Source: Parafrigoribacterium mesophilum
GTDB taxonomy: Bacteria; Actinomycetota; Actinomycetes; Actinomycetales; Microbacteriaceae
Direction of reading: 5' to 3'
Assembly (NCBI RefSeq): GCF_039652555.1
Contig: NZ_JBDJAF010000008.1
Span: 1 to 44,089, forward strand
DNA: 44,089 nt
In this document: one piece after another, positions 33,201 to 34,877 of the stretch
How positions within the stretch are numbered: the first letter of the stretch is position 1
How the letters are laid out: each line of letters begins with the position of its first letter
Made by a program: the position numbers and the translations under genes
The notes under the pieces: generated by a model
Told to the model about the DNA's origin: nothing
What the model saw: only the letters and a program-made list of their open reading frames with translations
Database searches by the model: none

Positions 33201-34679
33201 GGGATCGAGCCCAGGTCCGCCGGTGGTCGACTGGGTGGCGTTGAGCGTGATCTGCTTTGCGGTGATCGTTGCGCCGGACTGCACGGTGATCTTCTCGACG
33301 TTGATCACGAGGGTCGCGCCGCCCAGAGCGATGGTGCCGATGATCGTGATGGTGTCGTTGCCGTCGCCGCCGTTGATGGTGAGCGAGACGGTGGGCCCGG
33401 TGAAGTCGGTCTGCTCGAACGAGCTGTTCAGGCTGCGCAGCCGGAGGCCGCCGGTGATCTCCTCGAGCACGGCCTTGTCGTCGCTGCCGCTGAGGGTGAA
33501 CTCCACGTCATTCGCGGTGCCAGTCGCGACGATCGGCTCGATGTTCGAGTAGACCACCGTCATGGCACCGAGGTGCAGGGTGCCGGACGAGGCGTCGGCG
33601 GGGAACGACACGATGCTGCCGTCACCCGCAGTAGCGAGCGTGTCGAAACCGTCGGCACCGTCGAAGACGACCGTGATCGCCGGGTCGGCTGCGGTGCGGT
33701 CGATGGTGAAGATATCGTCCCCGGCCGATCCGGTGACACGGATCTCGGTGACTCCAGTCAGTGCGCGGGTCTCGCTGCCGAAGCTGGCCGTGCCATCCGC
33801 GTTGAAGACCAGGGTGTGCGCGCCGGCACCGATCGACCGCGACCAGACCGTTGGCACGAGCGCGTCGGGTGCCCCATCGGGCGTGGCGGAGGTCGAGCTC
33901 TCCGGCGCCTGGTCACCGTCGCCGGGCACGGTCGCGGTGTCCGCCTCGGGAGTCGTCGTCGCTGCATCGGTGCTTGTCGTGACGGGGTCGGCGGTCGTCG
34001 AAGGGACGGGGTCCGTCGCCGAGGTGGGGTCGGAGGTCGGTGTGGGGTCCACGGTCGGAGCGGGGTCGGCCGGGGCCGGATCTGCGGTGGGCGCGGGTTC
34101 TGAAACTGCTGCCGGATACATCCGCTCGGCACTGTTCGCGCGTTGCTCGCCGGGGTCGAGTACGCGGGACATCAGGTCGCTGCCACCGTCGATGTCGGGG
34201 AAGCCGGCGATGTGTCCGTACTCGTGAGCGAGCACCGTGACGAGGTCCATGGCCCCGCCGTTGAGCGACCAGCCCCACCCGGCAGCGTCAGGGTCGACCG
34301 CGATCGCGTTGTCGTAAGTGACGGCCAGTGTGGCGCCGTCGAGGTCTGCGAGGTACAGCCGCGCCCCGCTGACGTCCCAGCCGGGCCATTGCGCCGCGGC
34401 CGAAGCGGCCGCCGCCGACAGGTCGTTCTGCGAGATCGCGGCGCTGCCTGGCGCGGGGCCGATGCCGGGCGCGTCCTGGTGCTCGCCGTTGCGCAGTAGG
34501 TCGGCCAGTTGCTCGCCCGTGAGCGTGACCGGCAGCGTGAGCTCGCGCGCGTTCGTGCTGGGAGCCGCAAGTGCCGCAGCGGGACTCGCCGCCGGCAGTG
34601 TCATGGTCGCCGCAGTCACCAGCGCAACGGCGGCGGTCCACGTCCGCCGCGTCGCTATTGCAAGCGCGGTCCAAGTCAT
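6249..34679 (-). CDS. Giant secreted multidomain protein: metallopeptidase, beta-repeats, Calx-beta-like, RTX, LamG-like
   Basis: One uninterrupted frame of about 9,476 residues. ATG 34679 is chosen because it opens a good Sec signal peptide (MTWTALAIATRRTW, hydrophobic core AAVALVTAATMTL, AxA site near residue 38); an upstream in-frame TTG at 34826 adds Cys/Pro-rich sequence unlike a secreted N-terminus. Order: zincin-like peptidase (H152-E-Y-G-H156...D162); Pro/Thr/Asp linker (about 190-273); Gly/Ala/Thr-rich beta-strand repeats to about residue 5200 with CBM5/12-like and tail-fibre-like inserts; FHA-like repeats; Calx-beta-like units; five DGFxxGQ modules; RTX nonapeptides; two LamG/DUF1080-like domains; Ser/Thr/Pro tail. 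No LPxTG or terminal membrane anchor is seen. Probable role: very long Ca2+-dependent surface or released adhesin/enzyme. Its substrate and anchor are unknown. No frameshift or internal stop is visible. Confidence 0.95.
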   Translation of the reverse strand: MTWTALAIATRRTWTAAVALVTAATMTLPAASPAAALAAPSTNARELTLPVTLTGEQLADLLRNGEHQDAPGIGPAPGSAAISQNDLSAAAASAAAQWPGWDVSGARLYLADLDGATLAVTYDNAIAVDPDAAGWGWSLNGGAMDLVTVLAHEYGHIAGFPDIDGGSDLMSRVLDPGEQRANSAERMYPAAVSEPAPTADPAPADPAPTVDPTPTSDPTSATDPVPSTTADPVTTSTDAATTTPEADTATVPGDGDQAPESSTSATPDGAPDALVPTVWSRSIGAGAHTLVFNADGTASFGSETRALTGVTEIRVTGSAGDDIFTIDRTAADPAITVVFDGADGFDTLATAGDGSIVSFPADASSGTLHLGAMTVVYSNIEPIVATGTANDVEFTLSGSDDKAVLEEITGGLRLRSLNSSFEQTDFTGPTVSLTINGGDGNDTITIIGTIALGGATLVINVEKITVQSGATITAKQITLNATQSTTGGPGLDPDCLLRPATHCADVSVLVDGASLTAEQLTLTATATVDPDETDPTAYAVIVDSNASVTVTGASSLTATAGDAVLTASSTIGPVELNKKYGDAAIVFSDASVTVGGSAVVTASGKVILSSTSTVDAGAKPGSDAAKDEGTAGADGTASFDAAVAILTVTARAISKVTNTARITVTGDLEVTAVNHATLSGIADAKDATAGAGVAIAHLNQTTEAAIDSTSATPSTAATLALLAEQEATITASSNAGKGGATQNNESANSADRANGQSSTSDGTIDVAGALSVSVLGTNTKAHVTGAKVTTTGAQTITAKAKNTVTTTADGGTTDGSGGGSGLGLAIGVAVNIIDVLTEAFIGNGSTLGATSVMVEAQGPATGESNFTATSISGKKSSGSVSIAGSVAVNSVTATTAAEVRGAGSSAGNADVALKATAGHNNHAKATAKQDGGSVGVGASVAISLINVAVQAGLAAASAITGIKALNIEATSTDDTTTETEGGAGGGSSASLTGVASIAISNVRTVASILTGPALSTSAGITAKADQTAKATTTAKGATAAGSGSSLAATISFALTSADHEADSSIYRDVTSAGDVGMTADGVSTTSTSAEASAAGAPDESSDSTGQSANQKSDAKLSDAGARSSAGANDSSTPAAENEDGTDVTVAAAIAFNLVESTTTALLAPATTLTTSGAASFTTHNNTDATATADGTSTGATSVGIGAGLAVNKVKLLNEAGIGVGAKLVAHSLALSATVKPVGTDTSHAFEATAKAGATDGSGTLGIAGAFALNLVDATTLAVIHGDQAPLTDFLPDRGVAITGGGAVSFTAGSQSTNKASGLASQSGTGTVGIGAAFGLNLVNFTVYAGIDQVADPTRGPPLTGAGAITITATEDTTFTTEAKAGGTSGTVTIVPAIAITLATIRTSASLGASSTALTAESVTAQATQSVKAGTTAKGDTKAGSTAGIGVSLALAILDNVVAESGSARSITAVGAVGFQTTQSVDVTTLAEAAAKGASPSEGKDGGGKDVNQKADANLGKANQSRNANGGTTSTSSTPKAASNEDGGNSVSIAGAIAINVVNSASRAWFGDGVVISAGGVVTLKSLANTDVSANAKGDSATDGSVGIGAGVAVNDVDIVNRAVTGTATITGTGLVLTAGLAGGDTNDVIRRWSGSEWRIVEEGKELPGPSKDDLAYVKASADDGIYKFDGSNWSMDTDTTITSGAALPGTPSNGDYFLLTTAREGKPAKSVWKYNGTAWEWITADVYSEKDELPKDQIEKNDWFRLTEQDGSKAPGFYKRNDQHQWILQTGATIGTGDHFPAAPAADQLFRLWEHEVTATARAGASKSTSVGIAGALAINILHNTTEALLQPGASATLTGGAVTISAQSNERDLAKASGKAEVGSATGIGASVALQVIDGSAVRAGAEDGAALTGGSSLSVDAFGFRELVTTAEGGTAGGTAITPVVALVVSVDDVVIARLGTSGTGYTGSGAVTVTATHVNRIVTEGNAEAAGKSTAVGVDLSINAVVGWDTLAEIARDTTGTAVTVLAVSELRSEAKAVASAKGAEESDSSGDQKSKEQVNGNNPNTQATSSKTAGMPSSNGGTNGTNGATGANSTSSSQSGSGSGSTGVAAAVAVNWVVATNTARIAADVEVTATTGPVVVRSTLWANARALAMGSAIDLQSNGTRVGAAIGLNVQDLTNRAAIGAGADVSGNTGVIVEATTPSVGGVVQNNEFIVWAFAAGGGKSTSFAGSAAVQILLLTTEAQVGQGAGIDASAGGIAVRADQRIGLQNLAIAGALSTGSGSAIGAAFSVNYLEVATTAHVDSSTGAGSTGLDAAGAISVSAKSTLVSLVPDVPEPLDGKLDWLSLTSVAIAGGASSGGAAVSGAFIIEIFNFDTRAWIGNGAQVNQVGAIGHAGQSVAVRAEDNLTVDDVGGTLALSQSSASVGITVIVVVANSNLRAWIGDSADVRAGGSVTVAADGTEDWFLLAIAGGLSLNSAAASGAVIVFVAGQGGSDPKVRAHVGADTEVHALGAVAVTAIRAMNADLAAGNLAIGGGSAGVGASAIVVVRNSTVEAQVGVNADVQAQGAGLTISATKSGDLMLLAVGGSGGSTAGVAGSVVVNTTTDVTRASLLGDVSQPTTNVAILASDDTTVLALAGQLSYGGTAGVGAGVDVEVIHKTTEAWIGKAATVRAGGNLTIDALSTENIDSISVGGGFGGTAAVNVNAGVSVITVNTTAYVEDGTSTADRADIAVSGSVRVAADDRLRLNVIAGNISGGGTAAVGAAVAVPVIAKHTRSYLGAFALVVGLGNGTPLTVATGGYTVTTQDTRFDASVALEGGGVINLGFAHGFADGDEVIYDSGYGANISGLSDTPGDENTPQQVYYVEVVDATRVKLHKVQDLSDAAIAVSGGTGESHRLIPTDQAGVRQDESLRFNPLKPGTVSGDVITLPYNHGFADGDTVVYSAGGGVPIGGLIDGATYYAETTGLAPNQLRLRNKPEDKGGVVITGLNTGSTSGRSHSIVESGTTPGGDASAYGPRLITVGTDTFRGVAVTAGSSDDIAVVGISAGVAGTAAVNLAGAVNVDDIHTYAWIGADARMNCNADCSGDAAGSNPAQSVRVAAASQFYHLGIAGALSVAGSAAVAIPVGVRVVQLNTRAHVGSDAIVRARNDIAITATSTDAVVSVVVGAGGGTVGVAATLAVTILNTRTYACTGNPAGDGSACATGGATLKAGNNILVLAGDDTKAILITAAIAGGYVGVGAAVGIALLDKDTQAFLGNGSVVDALATGAGLPGVYNGTIVGTGFGRYGAGAPFHGVAVQAYSSEDIFGLVPAIGGGFVGVAGGIAVTLLHVVTKAFIGAGARVNLAGGASAAQSVNVSAVDRFTSVTVAGGAAGGFVGVAGGIDIGIADTRVQAAIAAGATVTANDDVEVFALSIKDVSSIAVSIAGGAVGLAISLSLWAIGTQQSGTYHQADGGPFRGEYSAATANDVNLFYREGDVVTYGGKRWAATVHHATSTPGTDGQWQGETDAAPTAKDNTDKADEIAKGDGGYKGALNGTTSTRTFVAWDSGVSYDMEDPNSYVSYGGHKYRPRVNATTIGAAPDVTAAEWVMVDGEEKTNGRVTSGLAGASAAIAGAAPTTGLTASALATPPSGGTTASIDGLVTAGHSVRVWAIDDLQVLGVAGAIGGGVVGGGGSVLVLNIRSRTDAGIGSTAVVTAGAGAADEISVRAVMVEDSLGFGLAAGGGFVGLGGQVAVIKDTGTQRAHIDGGAQLRRAGLGVLVESSATRTLNVYSIGVAAGAGAVGFAVAYVSVAGDNRAETASGTVAVGAAGTVGRYVAKVIDNVTVDALGISLAGGAIGIGGVITFVDLSGTARASAAPTGSIGAGGVSVTADGSRTVTVKTLNVTVGAVALGVTVARANSSRHLESVLGGATTTTGAVTVRATADNEAAVIAPAGGGGGVSVQIQVVFAELAGHTLAQVNGSVINAAAIAVEADAENRATADTVMGAIALVGISGAWASTQITSDAWIRAIVASGTLSSTGAIRVTAKTHDDGNLVRSIVDGVSGGLIDLKAMIALADVDNEVRATMDGAITAATSVEVSANAHATAQARVLTAAVALVSLAVGIAHAEITSAVSATGAGSIAAPGADVSITATSVNSATAVSNVMTVSLFAGIAVGAPIATIGAPTVARWDGTVTAAKNLTIEASGTNTVDATLIAIAAGLAGVNGGVANADISTAAVTAAIVGDPAEISGVTGKLVLYAHARNRATAASGGVAFGGVSISTVSPTATDKAVTKAELNGDVGTTHIDPAVGRVGDAGALVIEVKAIGDDATNARVDSFSAGILAVNASTAEANTAPTVSATLGGGEVTAAQSLTVFAQSLTDADSFANATTGGVISITAGFTAKSVDKPTVVATVTGGFAQAGGLLSITARHGAALATLSDGTIQAINCNGADTICFALPHGIDTGSTITYSAPASTDPAVQDGTIPNPNAIAGLGDGRSYGIIKVDDNTLRLGVQFTAAGVVSAATATLHFPGGHNLRTGDRVVYNCNGGGALGTLPVGGLTCGNAYYVYAVDEFDLRLSTSPLTQSGNTVVSLVNPSITAGSSFTVGDTTGLDGRAVVYHAPATIDFKSSLVDVRTDGDGKLDQNADGAISHDGAWNTIYAPNHGAIDNSEWIYTVSGGPAIGGLVNGQHVWIVLEDLDGFGPMFGAGNHTIRLADSACHAGIGTYDADPGTDVDLRPCTEVMQIIALIPNTTPAGLRATHSLQRVGHESIGLVDGNMYFISVTSGTTFQLKDAAGTVQTGLVDKLGTHRLVDEGIAAVSQGTGTQQLYLDLPNGSLVGTPHVLIGVGGPGALLADLSGGVNGVPSATSTGIGGGGFDFKDVYSTVDVRPTVTVDIRNGTLRGGAVKLNGTSYANAAVSSVARGGGFIGFGAAHANAHVVNTVTVVVANGASIFSSTDVEITALGFITANGEAVNRTGGLISGADTDVDLELGFTVSTLVAGDVVAGRTVLVDAAAGFDASARASSGSGGLGTNTDANDDSSQGVQIGGEHSATVATTVAGTGSILGDEVQLSAAIGRQHTVNGATGAIQTALLQARGIARSDADAYALGADSDAGAYVRLNSAATVTLEKDSAVEGTDVFIRSAHENLDLQADANANCGCGGGDTDARADVTATTTSSVVGADESIVRTAGLHVAAYQYFSNLYVHAHRSGGLFDFGSSDANLTYQPARDILWESTTYLLGEPNPILIVDASGRIIAKTDNVTVRATQFGTPLGIGDVVGGDTIWVDPILYDQKPEALFEANHQASCTGACDGLIHGLLGIFYMQETWNSVQIRNSSDKAVFLKGTTASPSVSINTLNSNLTTTPEGTINVSVDNGAHAPPATRWFFKVEHIFPATDVVIESLRGAATTGHDLTIDGDIVNNIGSVRVTNDRGSILSGTDAGPETIFANRVTLDTELGSIGTVAQPITLALFQITHTGEVGVPATLKPIHLGAEAGADIFLDVTTIRRDSLTANTAPLNPVVSSIKAGHDAVVILRDSAEGTDPGAVGDINVRIYTPDNLPGGPVRETVPTTCYFRPDGAGCTGGADTPVIVGGEVVLVAFGTTLSQRAANYTFSDIRAGHNVAIFHTSAATELTVTAHTDADATWTDDETGASHGSSDGSGKIDVLTNGSITVIEQSGKGDLRVGHIHATGLCTGAAPGACSTATIAADVTLRSPRMILDAELDAGLIGTDDDSTCVDAYDLDCAAGTPNGIDVTGRNINLYAGDNLLGGAGSVSGVGGIGLPGNFLEIQVNAVGGPLGDLDADDTAADDDKTAGIYLDQVAGDLQVGLVHTAGDASLATGNVSLRSRAGSILDAQNDAAADVIGQSIDLDANGGSIGVAANDLEIDSLVGSPFACTNVNCANNPDGSSDAGLATVADDVALEAGTGIYLTETDEYLRLVLAHALSGDIRITVRESGAIDEDLFLVRDGTANFAEDDTTAPANDADHPRVIPNGTVLAETGSVELRVGDDITLHQNSQILADRSIDIRGDFGNADTGGTIVAPTDEYGTSMILRGRIIADCVVTPGGPGDEPMGLCSPTSANPVTGRQINVWGGSDVDLIQLGDPSGLDLAQTTNPALNKEQWGDAGYIFLGAKTTIHGNATTDSLTSDGEDRITVWHLQSMDVVTSPTGLQSGVGAGHTLTLDGQGESDYYAVYTNGSHGNVRNYVINVLDTGAPDAGVDELAIYGYDNLAAHYNGYLAGTTTNAATDDIFLLRALRCIDNQSPFGLEPGVAGGCLTPTETANNPAFIALLAGSGAADGGIGSYRDRIAGNEPSPLVQRINYDTAINGRITVYGQGGNDAFFVDDTTATITLDGGAGNDTFQIGQIFGTQRDGEQSPEGGALLPADTFPSLVPTTRGWLSPGTHAPLLATGGTGNDRFTVYSNQAEIQLNGDDHNDLFIVRSFAIAAVCDTDADNIAGCGLSDVTFAADPTTGAFPVPDVPGGQCTLANGYIRYDNNGDNVCNNADAHTTFNHLTGSNVDLDNTRWQDDVIPLDANGVAVPVIGLGFSTARPLDIRAGAGEDEVQYNVNAPVNVDGGTGFDKVIVLGTEFADDFAITDTGVFGGGLNVRYTTIEVVEVDGLEGDDQFFVQSTAYGVAYRIIGGLGSDLISVTGDVTADIVTRELEGLSGAVDHVVTAPNDPGYDGLPTDGLPYNLATSGQGIVVIREQSGGTVVREGATGSAVIKSYAHYTVELAVKPTAPVYVTVSAALASSQEANGADLNPEPLADGIGDSVWLCVGTDDSQCDEAREFQRHKVVNGVVVDEAGRAVVLTFTTVGDSWKTPQRVYLWAADDPRAEGDRIVVVQHSVISADSRFHGAAVRQVNALVYDNDTPGVYAVPVTPGGTSLDGRTVVIEGSTATERTDDILLSLATAPAAGETIWVKVWMDAASQRLISLDLSAVPALRLRQSSDGAGGSYYSVSFDSSNWDVPLRIVVHARNNSDPGDPLTAVVNYELDTALTTPAAVAKYPFPNLRSGLQRTDVLVYDDETPNVVSIPTGSDTVVIACGNQACTIPGGTDSYTIRLTKAPNGSVTIALLTDGLVDVVSVGGAAVTSADYQVVGGDIPSRRFLGNLSFAGNTISRANGSDLGSFIDEGFLAGQRIRISACGPTMFTILSVGTDGKTLTLNGPVAGCGSGTGVAINLLTRSGIWDGNATTEFVGGAWRLVRPASGSWLADGFLEGQWVEICQGATCIRGKIAVIRGDNAGHDEKLELRAAGLSGDSLAAFVSGGQFSVVRIAAVVTFAAAGDDYAAEKNIVLEADVAYSQPLQRVGVKVFPASTHLVSKLRGPLAVEGGVSGADRSLELGLKLPGEQDGPLFAIGAQAPEFKQIDMLNVYNDSSQANGRGVMTGTSLTGFGMAQDLDFGAGFGGTDGQTFGEPQVFPGGISYGTVQFIDGRFVTNGAKSTIEVFNLMLGVGNDRLDIQGTLQPDDAVKLTGTVVLATSAGQFGSTHRLSRPAAFDWKAQGFVVGMPVTISGMTGTWKVVGFGDDDLADTTANTVMYLRLVSGAAATGSTLRTVVGADVPVTASTPVTITPNLQGDGGTVTRSSGSWAADGFVVGQLVMIQGLTGQWRLMAISDDGTTLTLRRGERIPTATSGTRTVFVPGPHGGITTVHGGGNSAIQNSFDMLRSAPAAGAPAGTGLVLTRLDGLPWGLTSALAGSGYVVGDPYGIGPQHVQLAGEAFTRMILGFGDAACAFDDPFPSCGAGSVMYLSGPVYTGPLGTVATTVHVANPVEVTVTAPVQVHTDYLLRTDGGSFLADGFTIGMQVRLSGMPGAYTIRALTASSMTFWNVAFQPSVSLNATGAAVWNAPLFTITGFDATRDGGVRIGGDVITVCNLVNPIDGVACDRDAVAGPGSPLVVYGDTSQDGVWYSGRASDVLGMEFGPKPFDPFTGIPDAENEDDEWVLGLAHPYDHAGNDIIDASGLFAHRAANDLPTVGFTAYGGLGDDLIIGSQAGDHLAGGSGDDEIRGLRGVDHIYGDSGINVDVFTRALDIAVIDRSPAPSVTGGGSLNNGTTIAPYPSPVRDTLLDAGRDLLFGDGPGTLTGGDQSAYDDVIFGDHGAIVQAVADPNLPDPRLQKIQTTAIATIVSIESRTLQRGADDVIFGNLGRDVLIGGAGHDMVDGDEGDDILFGDNVVFERTPGDWTSPRFQTLCGTLLYSRTDRPNACGGVVGEDNSGLLLVDGTPRAYRDADGAPWWAEYDVTNLFHTFAFDEGTAGAGSFGNDYLAGGQAHDVIFGQLGNDTIQGDGGIDSAFARMTDDQTPTWHVGASRTPLGCLGAPGSLVCDFTGVLVVVPSFEAATDGDDYLEGNAGNDRIFGNLGQDDIVGGSSDFFSLVRPELRPDGVPTPAEWYAPGDDRGADLLFGGAGTQLGINNQTSGIASTPGLDGGILADGTSAANMHARDADTISADNGRIIRVVGVNGTDVNPTGAAGQANYVTFNYDTYGAQKLVVRGVHLLDYTVGGPDFAPENFGLGTGADCNGSLTQPTCSTILDTTGGSWKYLQIGGRDEVHGETGDDIVYTGADHDAIYGDAQDDDLIGGWGNDWISGGTGADGILGDDGRIFTSRNTGCSTASSAVCTQFAEPLYGILKFRTVDPDAKTSQGDVLNEFIYTPGQVQTATINVAGQLVKAADLTVYNLGPNENASRQHVANQPSFDANNADDIIFGGLGGDWIHGGAGDDAISGAEALTTGYAQHFDTAGNPVGVEYIDFAHPWNPGDVLHFGADTNAWHSTSNGALRLGEFLLYDEYDPRRAILFNADGSLWKGGAAPWTRPFFLNNDASSGNWVTACIAVDNRGSCTGTISNQRSDGNDVIFGDLGNDWSVGGTGEDTIWAGWGNDLSNVDDLLTTNAGLNDAPDGVNSSFEDRVYGGAGLDILIGNTGGDRLIDWVGEFNTYLVPFSPFGIATVSRQVNPQLPEFLYALSKSQGADPTRATDTGEDPARNGEPFGELGLITQSDHNHWQTQTGGPTDPQAGNIPGGRRDTLRGADFNDGTLQGFATDSGAFVVQSGILKVTATSNANDAVAVLYSDSYTSVYYELSARIAMDKPTAGWKANAFVIFDYFGEFDFKFAGVDQSTNKMVIGHRDVNGWWYDAQGSVSGGVKSGKSYNLNVIVNGLIVTVTIDGKNAFSHQFSPRILDGETVALNRGLYGFGSNQAHGWFDNIDVTVISPEITLERTEQFDEPTTAFTPVAGSWTTAAGRYASGPTTAGPVIALVGYAADGTGTINGVRLDPLSYIEVESVLATNGFSGIVFDYYGTDDFKFVALDVAGSRVVIGHVTPRGGWVIDRAITKALVDGRDYRLNLVLKATVATITLDGQVIMSHMFNSPLGDGQLGVFGRTGGQSVDSFTFKTDDAAYVGAPAQGDPTISTASVTQDPAVNTPTTESPLAAASATTTSTTTGTPTAELAPDATITTSANTTNDSGTQTTLPPSKGSSRRSSPTPSPN
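6530..7640 (-). repeat. Two tandem LamG/DUF1080-like domains at the C-terminus of the giant protein
   Basis: Two homologous beta-sandwich domains of about 180 residues. They share VIFDYFGEFDFKFAGVDQ / IVFDYYGTDDFKFVALDV, then MVIGHRDVNGWW / VVIGHVTPRGGW, and VTVTIDGKNAFSHQF / ATITLDGQVIMSHMF. This is the concanavalin-A-like/3-keto-disaccharide hydrolase-type pattern used in carbohydrate binding. They are followed by a Ser/Thr/Pro tail ending PSPN. Confidence 0.65.
7950..10760 (-). repeat. RTX (haemolysin-type) Ca2+-binding repeats of the giant protein
   Basis: Several blocks of GGxGxDxxx nonapeptides: GDHLAGGSGDDEIRG, GGAGHDMVDGDEGDDILFGD, GNDYLAGGQAHDVIFGQLGN, GDDYLEGNAGNDRIFGNLG, GDDIVYTGADHDAIYGD and GGAGDDAISGAE. 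Between blocks lie globular segments. These repeats fold into beta-rolls on Ca2+ binding outside the cell. Confidence 0.85.
11210..13390 (-). repeat. Five DGFxxGQxVxIxG modules of the giant protein
   Basis: Copies at about 13190-13370, 12940-13110, 12060-12240, 11830-11980 and 11210-11350. Examples: GSWAADGFVVGQLVMIQGL then QWRLMAISDDGTTLTL; GSWLADGFLEGQWVEIC; FDWKAQGFVVGMPVTISGM; GGSFLADGFTIGMQVRLSGM. Consensus: SW-x-DGF-x2-GQ-x-V-x-I-x-G-x2-G-x-W-x-I-x-xIS-DG-TLTL. The module is about 45-55 residues and probably a small beta-barrel. Confidence 0.7.
13450..14620 (-). repeat. Three Calx-beta-like units of the giant protein
   Basis: Three units of about 110-160 residues are separated by the near-identical linkers ALVYDNDTPGV and VLVYDDETPNV. 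Each has the Calx-beta style 'VxVREGxT...YxVxLxxxP...VxVxVxxxG...F...W..P..V.V.A.DD' layout. Calx-beta folds bind Ca2+ between domains. Confidence 0.6.
16600..18600 (-). repeat. FHA-like beta-helix region of the giant protein
   Basis: Segments such as DVVIESLRGAATTGHDLTIDGDI, NVSLRSRAGSILDAQND and SIDLDANGGSIG follow the 'DIxLxAxxGSIxD' pattern of filamentous-haemagglutinin-type right-handed beta-helices. Confidence 0.55.
20340..21380 (-). repeat. HGxxxGDxVxY modules, C-terminal cluster, of the giant protein
   Basis: Three to four copies: HGIDTGSTITYSAP...LGDGRSYGIIKVDDNTLRLG; HNLRTGDRVVYN...GNAYYVYAVDEFDLRLS; HGAIDNSEWIYT...LVNGQHVWIVLED; and a partial copy ending LVDGNMYFISVTSGTTFQLKD. Two further copies lie at about 25740-26250. 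The pattern H-x3-GD-x-V-x-Y...GL-x-DGxxYYV-x-VDxxxxRL recurs in very large bacterial surface proteins. Confidence 0.6.
23900..24330 (-). other. Two CBM5/12-like modules inside the giant protein
   Basis: LFYREGDVVTYGGKRWAATVHHATSTPG with a closing W-Q, and WDSGVSYDMEDPNSYVSYGG then KYRPRVNATTIGAAPDVTAAEWV, both follow the chitin-binding type 3 pattern (GDxVxYxGxxYxxxxxxxxxxPG...W). They suggest binding of chitin, cellulose or another polysaccharide. Confidence 0.55.
25740..26250 (-). repeat. HGxxxGDxVxY modules, N-terminal cluster, of the giant protein
   Basis: Two copies: HGFADGDEVIYDSGYGANISGL...YYVEVVDATRVKLHK and HGFADGDTVVYSAGGGVPIGGL...ATYYAETTGLAPNQLRLRNK. They share the identical HGFADGD start, so a relatively recent duplication is likely. 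Confidence 0.6.
29290..29750 (-). other. Tail-fibre-like insert in the giant protein
   Basis: About 150 residues rich in Trp, Lys, Asp and Glu interrupt the Ala/Gly/Thr repeats: WSGSEWRIVEEG, YKFDGSNWSM, WKYNGTAWEW, YKRNDQHQWIL. The unit 'G-x-L-P-x3-NDxFxLTxxx-G-x5-YKxNGxxW' occurs about four times and resembles modules in phage tail-fibre and collar-type proteins that contact glycans. Confidence 0.6.
33860..34110 (-). other. Pro/Thr/Asp-rich linker of the giant protein
   Basis: Residues about 190-273, repeats of the type PAPTxDPTPTSDP followed by Thr/Ser-rich sequence. It is low-complexity, unstructured and likely glycosylated, and separates the peptidase from the repeat stalk. Confidence 0.75.
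34130..34545 (-). other. N-terminal zincin-like metallopeptidase domain of the giant protein
   Basis: Residues about 45-183. VLAHEYGHIAGFPD gives the HExxHxxGxxD zinc site: H152, E153 (catalytic base), H156 and D162 as third ligand. LMSRVL (M170) in the right place downstream can serve as the Met-turn of metzincins. Asp as third ligand is known in snapalysin (M7) and some matrixin-like proteins. The upstream part (DVSGARLYLADLDGATLAVT) predicts the usual beta-sheet. Activity is not proven. Confidence 0.7.
34566..34679 (-). other. Sec signal peptide of the giant protein
   Basis: Residues 1-38: short n-region with R11-R12, hydrophobic h-region from about 14 to 28, and a small-residue c-region PAAALAA giving a type I signal peptidase site (A36-L37-A38). 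The twin arginine is not in a convincing Tat motif. There is no lipobox cysteine. Confidence 0.8.
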
Positions 34680-34840
34680 GCGGGGTTCCCGGTGATCTAG
34701 GCGGTGCAGTCGGTTCGGGGGGGGCGGGCAACTACCACCTGGCACGTCAAACCCCGAGGGGAGCGACGCACGACAGGGCAGAGCTCTTCCGGCGGAGGGC
34801 TTGCAGGTCACGATCTGATCCGGCAACCAACGAAAGGTCT
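34680..34840 (-). promoter_or_regulatory. Long 5' leader of the giant protein gene
   Basis: About 160 bases between the predicted transcription start and the ATG. It is GC-rich, with an 8-G/8-C homopolymer at 34717-34724. I compared it by eye with c-di-GMP, c-di-AMP and cobalamin riboswitch signatures and found no convincing match. The Shine-Dalgarno in front of the ATG is weak (GGGAA). Confidence 0.35.
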
Positions 34841-34877
34841 TCGCGAGACCATACCGTAGTCAATTCGCAGGTGTCAA
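34841..34877 (-). promoter_or_regulatory. Sigma-70-type promoter of the giant protein gene
   Basis: On the minus strand: -35 TTGACA (34877-34872, perfect consensus), an 18-base spacer and -10 TATGGT (34853-34848). Transcription would begin near 34841, leaving a leader of about 160 bases before ATG 34679. The imperfect palindrome TCAATATGAGTCATTGA partly overlaps the -35 and could be an operator. No other nearby site is as good. Confidence 0.6.

Larger units (their letters stand above)
19000..33290 (-). repeat. Beta-strand repeat array of the giant protein
   Basis: About 4,700 residues of degenerate repeats. The recurring unit is approximately GxxGIGAAVAVNxVxxxTxAxIGxGAxVTAxGAVTVxAxxxxxxTAxAxG, roughly 60 residues, with alternation of small and branched residues typical of beta-solenoid or long beta-sandwich stalks in giant bacterial adhesins. 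Units diverge enough that no long exact DNA repeats stand out. Similar beta-strand repeat proteins are annotated in planctomycetes, proteobacteria and cyanobacteria. Boundaries are approximate. Confidence 0.75.

Noticed and set aside
23300..33500. CRISPR-like or minisatellite array within the giant gene
   Set aside because: Repetition is at the protein level and degenerate; there are no identical DNA repeats with regular spacers.
34680..34826. Upstream TTG start (34826) for the giant protein
   Set aside because: It would put a Cys/Pro/Arg-rich 49-residue extension before a canonical signal peptide, and it would leave almost no leader after the predicted promoter.
34680..34840. Riboswitch in the leader of the giant gene
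   Set aside because: A few bases resemble the c-di-GMP-I core (GTGACC..GCAAGCC), but the receptor helices and tetraloop are not present.
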